DNA of 64,000 nt, from contig NZ_JAGETY010000007.1 in assembly GCF_017571525.1 (NCBI RefSeq), positions 124,001 to 188,000 of the forward strand, in the 5' to 3' direction. Source of the DNA: Hymenobacter sp. BT559. GTDB lineage: Bacteria; Bacteroidota; Bacteroidia; Cytophagales; Hymenobacteraceae. Below the pieces are notes generated by a model. The model was not told where the DNA came from and did no database searches. It was given only the letters and a program-made list of their open reading frames with translations. This document shows, in pieces, positions 1 to 8,694 of the stretch (positions are counted from its first letter, which is position 1; each line of letters starts with the position of its first letter). A program made the translations under genes and the position numbers.

Positions 1-1241
1 AATTGGTTGAGCGCCCGTTGCTGGGCCGGCAGCTCGCTAAACGGGCTGAGATACTCCACAATGCGCTCATACACATTGTCTTTATTAAGCGCCTGAAAGT
101 GGTCTTCGAGCACCCGCGCCGCCTCGTCGGCCTCCTGCTTGAGCACGGTCATGCGCTGGCGCATCACGCCGGCCAGCTCGTGGTACTGCGTGTCCATAAA
201 CACCTCCGACTGCCGGGCTAGCCGGTCGAGCTCGGTCTGGTTTTGGCGGAAGAAGTTCAGCTGCGCCTGCACCGTGCCCGCGTGCTGCTGCACCAGGGCC
301 GGCACCTGGTTGAGGCCAGCTTCAAGGCCGGTGAGGCGGCCTAGCAGGCTCGTGATTTTGCTGGCTACCTCGCCGCCGTTTTGCAGCATCTGGTTGAGCT
401 CCTGCTGATAAGCCAGGAAATTCTCGAAGTGGTGCGCGCTCTGCGCCACTTTGTCAAACACCCGAATACTGGCGTCGGCCATCTGGGTATAGCCCACCTT
501 CTGCAGCTGCTCCAGAAAGTCTTTCTGGGTGCTGATATTTTCATTCAGGGCCTGCACAATGGGCCCAAACTCGTATATCTTGCTCAAAAACTCCTGGTTG
601 AAGGCATCGAGCACGGCCTTGAGGCTGCCCAGGCTGCCGGCCATGTCGGAATGCAGAATGGGCAGCAGCTGCACCTGCAAAAACGTGTAGTAGTCGTTGC
701 GGCGCTGCTCGGCCTGCCGGTGCGCCGTGCGGTACAACGCACTGCCCCACAGCGTGAGGCCCAACCCGCAGAGGCTGCCAATCATGGCCACCGTCACGCC
801 CCGCAAAAAGCCCTGGATGCCCGCTTCGTCGAACCGCCCGCTGCCGCCCAGCAGCCCCGCCAGGCCCAGAATAGCGCCCAGAAAAGTGCCCATCAGCCCA
901 ATGTAGAGCGGCGACGAGGTGCTGCTCTGCACCTCGGCATCGAGGGCCACGGCCCGGCGCTCAGCAATGCTTTGCAGGATGTCGAAGTCAGCAGTGCCCT
1001 TGTTTTTGAGCAGGTAGGCGTTGGTGTCCTGCACCACGGCCTCAAAATCGGGCGTGGTGCCGCTGGCCAGTAGCACATCTACCTGCTGACCGCTCACCTC
1101 GTCGAGGTGCCGGGCTAAGCGCAGTGCGCTGCTGGCAGGAAACAGCGCGGCCAACTGCGCGCTAGCCCCCCGACTTTGCCAGAAGGCCCGCGCCTGAAAC
1201 CCGATTACGATGAGCAGCGCGAGCCATTCCAGAGCTTCCAT
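1..1241 (-). CDS. MotA/TolQ/ExbB-like channel protein with long helical tail (partial)
   Basis: The reading frame opens at an ATG at 1239-1241 and stays open to the window edge, so the C-terminus is missing; 413 codons are visible. Residues 1-20 are a hydrophobic helix. A second hydrophobic pair follows at about 111-133 (IGLMGTFLGAILGL, the glycine-rich pattern of TolQ/ExbB/MotA pore helices) and 148-170. From about 175 onward the protein is polar, Gln/Glu-rich and probably alpha-helical or coiled coil for more than 230 residues. In TolQ/ExbB/MotA families this fold forms ion channels that drive a partner protein. A long cytoplasmic tail after the pore is also known from ZorA. Here the gene is last of a run that encodes tubulin-like and actin-like proteins, so I infer it energises that system. 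It lies 161 bp after the preceding gene, across a hairpin element. Fold fairly sure, role unknown. Confidence 0.75.
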   Translation of the reverse strand, partial: MEALEWLALLIVIGFQARAFWQSRGASAQLAALFPASSALRLARHLDEVSGQQVDVLLASGTTPDFEAVVQDTNAYLLKNKGTADFDILQSIAERRAVALDAEVQSSTSSPLYIGLMGTFLGAILGLAGLLGGSGRFDEAGIQGFLRGVTVAMIGSLCGLGLTLWGSALYRTAHRQAEQRRNDYYTFLQVQLLPILHSDMAGSLGSLKAVLDAFNQEFLSKIYEFGPIVQALNENISTQKDFLEQLQKVGYTQMADASIRVFDKVAQSAHHFENFLAYQQELNQMLQNGGEVASKITSLLGRLTGLEAGLNQVPALVQQHAGTVQAQLNFFRQNQTELDRLARQSEVFMDTQYHELAGVMRQRMTVLKQEADEAARVLEDHFQALNKDNVYERIVEYLSPFSELPAQQRALNQ

Positions 1242-1273
1242 AAGTCAGATTAAATCGCGAAGCTACTAGACCG

Positions 1274-1369
1274 GATGTAGAGACGCATCCTTGCGTCTCG
1301 TCGTTGGTTGAACCACGCCGCTAGGCAATTGTCGTTCAACGACGAGACGAAAGGATGCGTCTCTACATC
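1274..1369. repeat. long inverted repeat between operon genes
   Basis: Left arm 1274-1306 and right arm 1337-1369 are 33 bases each and complementary with a single mismatch; the loop is 30 bases. The arms carry a GAGACGCATCC core. There is no uridine run next to it, so it is not a classical terminator. It lies in the 161-bp gap between the linker protein gene and the MotA-like gene. It probably belongs to the intergenic palindromic repeats common in this group and could change the relative expression of the downstream gene. Confidence 0.8.
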
Positions 1370-1402
1370 AGCTAAGGGTAGCGGCGCTGTCTAGGCAGGT
1401 TG

Positions 1403-2797
1403 CTACTCAAAATGCACCTGCGCCTTGCGGGTTATCTGCCAGTCGCCGGTGGCCGTGCGCTGGGCCTGGCCGGGCGTATCGGTGATGATGCGCGACACGC
1501 TGCCCTTCGGAAACGGGTACTCACAGGCGCCCCCCAGAATATTCTGGTGGCTACCGATGTAGCCGGCGTGCCCGGCCGCATTGCTGGTCACTACAAACTG
1601 GGCCTGGTCGGGTGCGCCAGCCCCGGTAATAAGCTCAAAAATGGTGTAGGAGGCCGGTGCCTCCGCTAGCATATCGCGCTTAAAAATGCCATCCATGGGC
1701 TGCTGGTTGGCATAAAGGGTGCGTGTGGACGGGGGCGCCACGGGCGGCGTGTCAATCGGATAGTTCTCATCGAAAAACGTATCGTCCTGAGCCGCAGCCG
1801 CAGACTCGGCTGAAACAACCGGCTCGGCAGGGCTAGCAGGCGGCGTTGGAGCTACCGCTGCAGCAGGCTCCGGTGCGGGCCTGGGGGCGGCTTTAGGTGC
1901 GGGCGCAGCAGTAGCGGCCTTGGCTGGCGCGCTTTTGGGTGGAGCTGCGGGCGCCGGGCCAGCGGACCGGGCGGGGGCGTCGGCCGCCGGGCGGGCGCCG
2001 GGCAGCTTGCCTACTTCGCGTTGCACCATCGTGCGCACTTCCGCCCTCATCTCATCGGTGAGAGTAGTCAGGGCTAACGTTGACGAGCTGCTATGGCGGT
2101 GCCGGCCGCGCGAGTTGCTCTTAAAAAGTGCTATCAGCAGGCTGATTATCGACAAAGCCAATGCGACCCAGGCAATCATAGGCGTAGAAGAAATAGGCGT
2201 GAGGTAAGCGGGGCCAGCCGTCGACACGGCGGCTGGTGCAGCGGCGACAGGCGGCGCGGCCACAGCGGAAGTATCGGGGCTAGCGGGCGCGGTGTCCGCC
2301 ACGGGCGTGCTGCCTGCCGCCGCAGGGGGACTAGCCAGCGTATGCAGCGTGCCGCTCAATTGGGCAAAGCTGGGCTGCGACTTCCGCTCGGGCTTATTGG
2401 CCAGCAGCGTGTTGGTGATAGCCGTAGCGAGCTGGTTGGGCTGGTCGGCGCTGGTGCTGGCGGTTTTGAAAAGCTCCAGAAACTTGAGCAGGTGGCCCTG
2501 CTTAGGCAGCGCTTTATGTTCGAGCCGAACGGCCTCTTCCAGGCGACGACCAAAGGATTTCACGCTGCTGCTGTCAATGGTTTTAAGCAGCTGCGGCCGT
2601 AGGCTAGCCAGGGCGGGGTCGTCGTGGTAGACGTAGCGGGCGGTGGCGGCCCAGATATGGGCGCGCACATCGGGGGCCGGTACGTTGGTGGCTATCCCGG
2701 CCGTTGTTGGGTTCTGGGCCCTGGCGGGGGGGCTAGCTAGGGCAATAAGGACTAGCCCCCCCGTTAGTATACCAAGCTTAATTAGACTGCGAGGCAT
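1403..2797 (-). CDS. membrane-anchored protein with Pro/Ala-rich linker, unknown function
   Basis: I start at the ATG at 2797 because it is followed at once by a signal-peptide-like stretch (LIKLGILTGGLVLIALA, then PPARAQ); a longer frame from 2839 would put a polar stretch before it. The start overlaps the end of the SrfB-like gene by 20 bp, which suggests translational coupling. The 464-residue protein has an N-terminal globular region (about 30-150), a second hydrophobic helix at about 206-224, a basic stop-transfer stretch (RGRHRH), a long Ala/Pro/Lys-rich linker at about 265-335, and a compact C-terminal part (about 365-464). If residues 1-27 are cleaved, the N-terminal part is periplasmic and the linker and C-terminal domain are cytoplasmic, able to reach the cytoskeletal-type proteins encoded beside it. 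I recognise no family. Topology is inferred. Confidence 0.75.
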   Translation of the reverse strand: MPRSLIKLGILTGGLVLIALASPPARAQNPTTAGIATNVPAPDVRAHIWAATARYVYHDDPALASLRPQLLKTIDSSSVKSFGRRLEEAVRLEHKALPKQGHLLKFLELFKTASTSADQPNQLATAITNTLLANKPERKSQPSFAQLSGTLHTLASPPAAAGSTPVADTAPASPDTSAVAAPPVAAAPAAVSTAGPAYLTPISSTPMIAWVALALSIISLLIALFKSNSRGRHRHSSSSTLALTTLTDEMRAEVRTMVQREVGKLPGARPAADAPARSAGPAPAAPPKSAPAKAATAAPAPKAAPRPAPEPAAAVAPTPPASPAEPVVSAESAAAAQDDTFFDENYPIDTPPVAPPSTRTLYANQQPMDGIFKRDMLAEAPASYTIFELITGAGAPDQAQFVVTSNAAGHAGYIGSHQNILGGACEYPFPKGSVSRIITDTPGQAQRTATGDWQITRKAQVHFE

Positions 2798-5700
2798 AGT
2801 AGCGCTTGAAAAGCTCGCGGCCCAGCTGGAACAGAGCATCGCGGAAGGGGAAGAAAAACAGCGTTTCGGGCAGGCGGTCGTCGGCGTTGGTGCCGCTATC
2901 GCGCAGCGAGTTCAGGCCAGCGCGCAGGCTGTCCTTGAGTTTGCCATCTAAGAAGTTGTACACAAAATCGGGGTCGATTTCTATGTTCAGCTCGTCGAGC
3001 AGCCCGCGGATTTCGGCCGAGTCGTGGGTGATGAAATGCACCAGGCGGCGGGCGTTGGCAATCACTTCATTTTCCACTGTGTCACTTTCGGCCTCGGCTA
3101 GGGTGAAGGCCTGGGGCGGCCCAGCGGGCGCGTCGGCCGGCAGCACGCCGGGGAGCACAAACTCGGCCGGGGCCTTGGTCTGGGCGGCGTCGCCGCCGGC
3201 CTGCTTCCACAGCACCGAACCATTGGCGGTAGCTTCCTTCGGCTGGCTCACCAGCGTGAGGCGAAAGTCGCTGGGGGCCGGTTGGCCCGACGCAAATTCC
3301 AGGATGAGCTTGCCAGTCTCGGTGAGCGTACCCAGCTGCGGGTCGAGGTCGAGCATCCGCAAATAGGTACTGCCCTTGCCGCTGAAGCACAGGTGGCGCG
3401 GCACGGCGAGCTGCCGAGCCTGGCACACCTGCCCCACGTGGTACACCACCGCCGCGTAGTGCAGCAGCAGTACAATGCGCAGCTGCCGCGCGCTGCGCAG
3501 CTCGCGGCTGAATTCCAGCTGCTTGTCGAAGTTGAAGAGCAGGCTCACCACATCGGCCGAGGTAGCCTTGCTTTCCAAGGCGGCGCGCACCACCTCGCGG
3601 GCAGCGGCGGCCTCCTGGCTAACCGGCTTATTGGCGGTGCGGGCTACGTAGTAATAGAGCAGGCCATTTTGCTGGCGCGCGCCCCCGAAAGCGCCGTCGC
3701 CCCACAGCACGTCGCCGGCAAAGCGGAACGAGAGCGTGGCCTCGGGCTTTTTGCCGCGCAACAATAACACGTCGGTGGTGCCGCCGCCAATGTCGATGTT
3801 CACTACGTTGTCGCGGTCGGAGGGCACAATGCCGCCATCGGTATGGCGGTCGGTGAGGTATAGGTACGGCGCCCACGACTCGCTGAGGTCGGCTAGCCGC
3901 TGCCCCGGCTCCTCGCCGAATACCCGCTCAAATTCCTGGTTCCAGATATCGTGGAAGTCGCGCCGCGCCACGGTCTTCATGCTCAGCGGGCGCGACCATA
4001 CTACCTGCGTGGCCCGCACGTCGCCCTCATTCAACGCTACTTTATGCTTGATAAGCAGCAATAGCTCGCGGATGTAGGCACGGATGCGCTCGACACCGGC
4101 GGCGCGCTCGCCGCCTTCGGTGTTCCACTTCAGGTTGGTGCGGTAGCGGCCATCCTCGGGGTGGTTGTAGAGGAAGCCGTCGCGGCTCAGGTAGAAGCCG
4201 ATGTTGATGCTGCCGAACAGCAGCGGGTTGCCCTCGCTGATAAAGGCCGGCGATTCACATGTGGCCGTGCGAATCGGGAACGCCGACTCGGCGCCCTCGA
4301 TGCCGATAAACGCGGGCACAAACTCGCGGTTGCGCACCGTGTCGGCTAGGGGCATCATGCCGAACGAATCGGGCCCGTAGCGCTTAGGCAGCACAAAGTC
4401 GGTGGAGGGCAGCGGGCGGTTTAGCATCACTACTTCCATCTCGCGCTCGGTGCCAATGCGGAAGGGCTGCGGCTCGGGCCGGTCGGCCGTAGCGAAGGCC
4501 ACGTGCGTGTTGGTGGTGCCAAAGTCCACGGCAAATGTGTAGCGCTGCGCGCCTGGGCTCACTACCTGCCAGCGCGGCACTAGCAGGCCAGTGGCGGGCG
4601 CCGAAAGCTGGCCGCTCACCGGCGTTTCTACTTCAAGAAAGTCGAAGTGCGTGCCCACTACCTCGTAGTAGGTGCTAGCCGGCCCGCGTGGGTTGCGGCC
4701 CATGCGCTGGCGGGCGCGCACGCCGCGCGTGCCACCGGGCACAAGCGTTGGCAGCGCTTGCCCGCCTTGGTAAAAGTTGAGCTTGGCTAGGTCGGCGCCT
4801 TCGTTCTGGTCTGCCAGCTGCACGTAGTACGGGCCGTTGTCGCGGGCATTCACGCCCTCAAACTTGTAGAACGGGAACACCCCCACGTCGAGGCGAGCGC
4901 TCACGCGGCCGCCGCGGTAGGGCGTTTTGGGCGAGTCACTGCGTACAGCGTCTACCGGCGCGTCGGCACCCTGGCTAGGACCCGGGCGGAAGTAATAGCT
5001 GCGCTCATACACCACCTCGCGCCCACTAGTAACGGGCACGGCCAGCCGTAGCTGCACGTGATTATCGAATAGCGTGAGGCGCAATTGCTTATCCAGGTCG
5101 GCTGGCTCGAAGTAATCGAACCACGCCCGCTTGATGGGCAGCAGGAAGCGCAGCGGCCGGTCCTCGGGCCGGGCCCCAGGCTCGGGCTGCACCTGCCCGA
5201 AGTAGAAGCGCTCAGTGTTCACCGCGAAAGGCACTTCGAGCAGCCGGTCTTCCAGGAAGTCGTTGACAGTCAAGAAAGGATATTGCACCCCCAGCGTTTC
5301 GAGGCGACGCTCTTCCAGGCGCTGGTTCTCGTAGCCGTATTGAATAACGGTCTGGTCGGTGCCGGCCGTGCCGCCGAAGTAGTCGCTGCGGCGCAGGTCG
5401 AGGCCGGGCATCAGCACCAGCGGAATCTTACCGGTCTGCGGCACTCGCTCGTTGAAGCGAATAAACCAGTCAGACGTAGTTTTTTGCTGCGCTTCGGCTT
5501 GCTTAAACAGCGTGATGCCGCGCACCTGCACCGCATTGCCCAGCGAGTCGCGCAGCGGCTCGTAGTGCTGCTCGAAGGTGGCTACGTTCGGCTTTTCTTC
5601 GGCTAGGGCCTGCACGCGGCCCTTGTCGGTAGCGGCCAGAAATTGCGCGATGCACTGCGCAAAATTTTCCTGCCGCAGCTCGGGGTGCACCTCAAACAGC

Positions 5701-6338
5701 CCAAAAATGTAGTTCTGAAACTCGGCGCTACGCTGGTGCAGCGGCACCACCTGCTGGTCGAAGTAGAAGCCGTTGCCGTCGCCCTTGCGCTGCATATTGA
5801 GGCGCGGCACGGCGGGGTGCGCAAACACCAGCGTGAAGGGCGAAGTACCCCCTAGCAACTGCCGGGTTTCGCGCCCGCTCGCATCGCGGCTATCGGCAAA
5901 GATGAGATACAGCGTATCCATCTCGCGAAAGTGCGGGTCGGCCAGGTATAGGCGCAACGTATTGCCTAGCAGCCGAATGCGCGGCTCCCGGCTCTGCACC
6001 AGCAGGTCTACCTGCTCTTTCTTGGCCCAGGGCACGAAGCGCAGCCGGTAGGCATCGGTGGCTTTGTTGTAAAACATCAGCTCCAGCATGTCCCAGCACT
6101 GGGCCACTAGCCTATGGTAGAGCGAGTTGCCCTGCGGCTGCTGGCGCACAAACTTGAAGGCCGTTTCGAGCAAATGCATGCGGCCAAACGGCGTGGGGAT
6201 GGCCGTGGCCGTGCGGCGCGGGTTGTCGCCAGCGGGGTCCTGCATTTTCTCGGCTTCGCCGGCCGTGATGCGGTCCGACTCCTGCCAGCCGCGCAGCGTA
6301 GGCTTGCCGCGGTCAAGGAGCTGAAGGATATTACTCAT
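2778..6338 (-). CDS. large actin/Hsp70-fold ATPase, SrfB-like
   Basis: This 1186-residue protein carries the nucleotide-binding signatures of the actin/Hsp70 superfamily in the second half: phosphate-1 loop FAVDFGTTNTHVAFA near residue 601, phosphate-2 loop NIDIGGGTTDVLLL near 846, and an adenosine-type loop CFSGKGSTYL near 983. The first 600 residues look like several beta-rich globular domains with no family I recognise. No signal peptide or membrane helix is evident, so it is probably cytoplasmic. Size and layout resemble the SrfB family of the SrfABC locus, but I cannot confirm that without a profile search. It lies 184 bp after the tubulin-like gene and overlaps the next gene by 20 bp. 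An ATP-driven conformational switch or filament protein is a fair inference; the substrate and partners are unknown. Confidence 0.85.
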   Translation of the reverse strand: MSNILQLLDRGKPTLRGWQESDRITAGEAEKMQDPAGDNPRRTATAIPTPFGRMHLLETAFKFVRQQPQGNSLYHRLVAQCWDMLELMFYNKATDAYRLRFVPWAKKEQVDLLVQSREPRIRLLGNTLRLYLADPHFREMDTLYLIFADSRDASGRETRQLLGGTSPFTLVFAHPAVPRLNMQRKGDGNGFYFDQQVVPLHQRSAEFQNYIFGLFEVHPELRQENFAQCIAQFLAATDKGRVQALAEEKPNVATFEQHYEPLRDSLGNAVQVRGITLFKQAEAQQKTTSDWFIRFNERVPQTGKIPLVLMPGLDLRRSDYFGGTAGTDQTVIQYGYENQRLEERRLETLGVQYPFLTVNDFLEDRLLEVPFAVNTERFYFGQVQPEPGARPEDRPLRFLLPIKRAWFDYFEPADLDKQLRLTLFDNHVQLRLAVPVTSGREVVYERSYYFRPGPSQGADAPVDAVRSDSPKTPYRGGRVSARLDVGVFPFYKFEGVNARDNGPYYVQLADQNEGADLAKLNFYQGGQALPTLVPGGTRGVRARQRMGRNPRGPASTYYEVVGTHFDFLEVETPVSGQLSAPATGLLVPRWQVVSPGAQRYTFAVDFGTTNTHVAFATADRPEPQPFRIGTEREMEVVMLNRPLPSTDFVLPKRYGPDSFGMMPLADTVRNREFVPAFIGIEGAESAFPIRTATCESPAFISEGNPLLFGSINIGFYLSRDGFLYNHPEDGRYRTNLKWNTEGGERAAGVERIRAYIRELLLLIKHKVALNEGDVRATQVVWSRPLSMKTVARRDFHDIWNQEFERVFGEEPGQRLADLSESWAPYLYLTDRHTDGGIVPSDRDNVVNIDIGGGTTDVLLLRGKKPEATLSFRFAGDVLWGDGAFGGARQQNGLLYYYVARTANKPVSQEAAAAREVVRAALESKATSADVVSLLFNFDKQLEFSRELRSARQLRIVLLLHYAAVVYHVGQVCQARQLAVPRHLCFSGKGSTYLRMLDLDPQLGTLTETGKLILEFASGQPAPSDFRLTLVSQPKEATANGSVLWKQAGGDAAQTKAPAEFVLPGVLPADAPAGPPQAFTLAEAESDTVENEVIANARRLVHFITHDSAEIRGLLDELNIEIDPDFVYNFLDGKLKDSLRAGLNSLRDSGTNADDRLPETLFFFPFRDALFQLGRELFKRYYASQSN

Positions 6339-6391
6339 AAAATTCTGTTTTGCTGTCGCTTAACAAGTGCTTTCAACATGCTGCCCTACTA

Positions 6392-6494
6392 AGAACGTCA
6401 TGCTGAACGCAGTGAAGCATCTCGCTTGGATTAGTAATTCAATCGTCAGCAACGAAGCGAGCGAGATGCTTCACTATGTTCAGCATGACGTTCT
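6392..6494. repeat. long inverted repeat, type with TTAGTAAT loop
   Basis: Arms 6392-6426 and 6460-6494 are complementary over 35 bases with two mismatches. The loop contains GGATTAGTAATTC. Nearly the same loop core (GGGTTAGTAATCC) is found in the hairpin at 18565-18684 although the arms differ. The element fills the gap between the tubulin-like and SrfB-like genes and has no adjacent uridine run on the coding strand. It looks like a mobile palindromic intergenic element rather than a designed terminator. Confidence 0.8.
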
Positions 6495-6522
6495 AAAAAA
6501 GTGACTAGAGTTGTCTAGGCGG

Positions 6523-8076
6523 CTATTGCAGCAACTGCTGCCCGTGCACCACCTCATCCATTACCTCGGTAAAGGTGCGGACCATGGCCGTGGCCGGCGA
6601 GCTAGCCGTGTCGTTGGCTACGGCCTGGCTCAGGCGCTTGTCCAGCATCACCCGGATTTGCTTGGGGTCAATGACATCTGACTTGCCAAATAAGCCTTTC
6701 TTTTTCAACTCTTTGCCGGCTACCGATTTGTCGAAGTCCGGCTCTAGCAAGTCGGCCATGCTGTCCCAATGGTTCTGGGGGTCGTAGCCGTCGCGCAGGT
6801 TGAAGGGTCGGAAACGCCGCGAGTTGTCGCGCAATTCGCGCAGCCAGGCGGTATAGCTAATAAACTGCCGGTCGGGCGAGTTATAGTCAAACAAGAATCG
6901 CCGCAAATCCTGGTAGAAGGGGTCGCGGTCCCAGGCGTTTTTCAGCCCCAGATTGGTGGCATAGGTCGCCGACATCGTTTCATCCAGGTGGTGTTGCAGC
7001 CACGTGGCGAAGAAGTGGAAGCGCGTCAGGGCCTCGCCCACCTTCGGCAGCGTCTGGCGCCGGTCGAAGTGTTCAAAGCGCAAGTCGTTCTCATCACGCT
7101 CCAGGCCAAACTCGTAGAAGTGCTCTTCTTGTGCAATGCTCTCGGGCTTATCCAGGAAGTCGAGTACCGCTAGGGCCCCCACCACCTCAATAAAGTGCGC
7201 GTTGTTCTGCTGGCTGATGCCACCTTCGTGGTTGTCGTTCTGCTTCTGCGCCTGGTCGCCGAGGTAGTACATGGCGTTCAGGCCATGCAGGTTTTGCTGG
7301 TAGTAGGCTAGCGCCGCCTTCGTTTTGGTAATGAAGGTATTAGAGTCAATAGCGCTGCTGTCCTCACTCTTCAGGCTGAAGTAGGGGAGTAGGCTGAGTG
7401 CTCCAATCGGCGCCGTGTTCAGCAGCTCGATGTGCGGCAGGTTGGCGTCGCGGTCGCGCAGGTTTTTGAGCAGTAGTGGGAAGCCTGCCGCACCCGTACC
7501 CCCAAAAATGGAACTGATGAAAAAGATGCGGTCACCGGCCCGAAACTCGTTGCCAAAAAACTGAAACTCGGGCGAGTCTACTAGCTGATTGAGCACCACG
7601 CTGCCCACATTAGGGCTGCCTTTAAAACCTACTTTCAGGTTCTCATCCAGACTTTTAGGGTCGAAGAGCAAGTCAACTAAGTACTGGCTTTCTACCGGCA
7701 GGCTAGTGTAGCGCAAGTAGTCGCGTAGCGGCTCTTCCATGCCGCTAAAGCTGTATTCGAAGGTGTCCTTTACCCGCGTGTCGCGCTGCTCGCCGGGCCT
7801 AGCCAGCGAGGCCAGGGTCTGAATATCAGCCCCGAAAAATTGCCCGGCCGTGCTCGTGCCCGGTGCCGCCGGCTTTATCTGAGAGCGCAGGCGCTGGTAG
7901 GTTTTAAGCAGCTCGATGGTGCGCTGCTTGTCGCCGTTGGTCGCATCCGGGTCGATGATAATGGGTACTACCCGGTCGCAATTTTTGAGTTCGACCCCGG
8001 CGGCCAGCAGCATCGTGAGCGAGCGGATAACCCGCGACCCCGTGCCGCCAATGCCGAAGATATACAGCGTGGACAT
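6523..8076 (-). CDS. tubulin/FtsZ-like GTPase
   Basis: The 517-residue protein opens with a glycine-rich Rossmann-type nucleotide loop, FGIGGTGSRVIRSL (residues 7-20), followed by an acidic beta-strand end (IIIDPDATN). At 190-198 it has IFGGTGAAG, which matches the tubulin/FtsZ signature GGGTGSG, preceded by a hydrophobic strand (RIFFISS). This is the pattern of the Pfam 'tubulin-like' family (PF13809) and of the divergent FtsZ-like families outside the cell-division FtsZ; it is too long and divergent to be FtsZ. The C-terminal 250 residues are helical and charged. No signal peptide or membrane helix is seen. It is third in the operon, next to a three-helix membrane protein and followed by the actin-fold protein. 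GTP binding is likely; polymerisation is inferred from the fold only. Confidence 0.88.
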   Translation of the reverse strand: MSTLYIFGIGGTGSRVIRSLTMLLAAGVELKNCDRVVPIIIDPDATNGDKQRTIELLKTYQRLRSQIKPAAPGTSTAGQFFGADIQTLASLARPGEQRDTRVKDTFEYSFSGMEEPLRDYLRYTSLPVESQYLVDLLFDPKSLDENLKVGFKGSPNVGSVVLNQLVDSPEFQFFGNEFRAGDRIFFISSIFGGTGAAGFPLLLKNLRDRDANLPHIELLNTAPIGALSLLPYFSLKSEDSSAIDSNTFITKTKAALAYYQQNLHGLNAMYYLGDQAQKQNDNHEGGISQQNNAHFIEVVGALAVLDFLDKPESIAQEEHFYEFGLERDENDLRFEHFDRRQTLPKVGEALTRFHFFATWLQHHLDETMSATYATNLGLKNAWDRDPFYQDLRRFLFDYNSPDRQFISYTAWLRELRDNSRRFRPFNLRDGYDPQNHWDSMADLLEPDFDKSVAGKELKKKGLFGKSDVIDPKQIRVMLDKRLSQAVANDTASSPATAMVRTFTEVMDEVVHGQQLLQ

Positions 8077-8173
8077 AGTTGATTATTAAGCGTTTATTGA
8101 CTGTTTAAAGCCGAAGCCCTGGCTGGAGGCAATGCACCGCATTGGCTAGCCAAGCCGGCCAAGCACCGCTAGC

Positions 8174-8626
8174 CTAGTTGGGCCAGCGCACCGGCGTAGT
8201 ACGGGCGCTCACCGACAGCGGCTTCACCACAAACGACCAGAGTACAAAAAATAAGGCCCCGGCCAGCGCATTTACCACCAAAAAACCCAACACGTAGCGG
8301 TCGTAAGCGGACTTTTCCACTGCCCCCAGCGTCTCGCCATCTAGGCTGGCGTACACCACCGAGCGAGCTTGCGAGTAAGCCAGAATGGCCGAGCCAATAG
8401 CCGTGAGTAGCAGCATGATAAACCAGTGCGAGGTCTTGTAAAAAGACGTGGTCAGCACCCGGTTAAATATCACGTAAAACAGCAGTGCTGCTCCTAGCGC
8501 CACGCCGAAAAGCGTGCCCAGGCCCACGCCCGGGAAAATGCTTTTTTGGTAAACCGGAATCAGCGACGACGGCTCGGCGGTGCCCAGCAGCGCCTGGTAG
8601 AGCGTGGTAAAAAGCTTTTGGAACAT
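8174..8626 (-). CDS. small three-helix membrane protein, unknown function
   Basis: The 150-residue protein has three clear hydrophobic helices at about 33-54, 68-84 and 110-133, separated by short polar loops, and a short basic C-terminus. I do not recognise a family. It lies 68 bp downstream of the lipoprotein gene and 97 bp upstream of the tubulin-like gene on the same strand. Its likely job is to anchor or couple the cytoplasmic tubulin-like protein to the inner membrane; that is inference from neighbourhood alone. Confidence 0.75.
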   Translation of the reverse strand: MFQKLFTTLYQALLGTAEPSSLIPVYQKSIFPGVGLGTLFGVALGAALLFYVIFNRVLTTSFYKTSHWFIMLLLTAIGSAILAYSQARSVVYASLDGETLGAVEKSAYDRYVLGFLVVNALAGALFFVLWSFVVKPLSVSARTTPVRWPN

Positions 8627-8694
8627 GAAAGAAAAGTAGGGTGTCGGGGAAAAGGAGAACGGCTAGGGACAGTTAGCGGCAAGAAACGGGCCGT

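Noticed and set aside
381..1073. 230-codon plus-strand open frame opposite the MotA-like gene
   Set aside because: The translation is His/Gln/Leu-rich without motifs; the minus frame has channel-type helices.
6523..8076. Cell-division FtsZ
   Set aside because: Length, N-terminal loop and missing FtsZ C-terminal tail do not fit; no ftsA/ftsQ neighbours.
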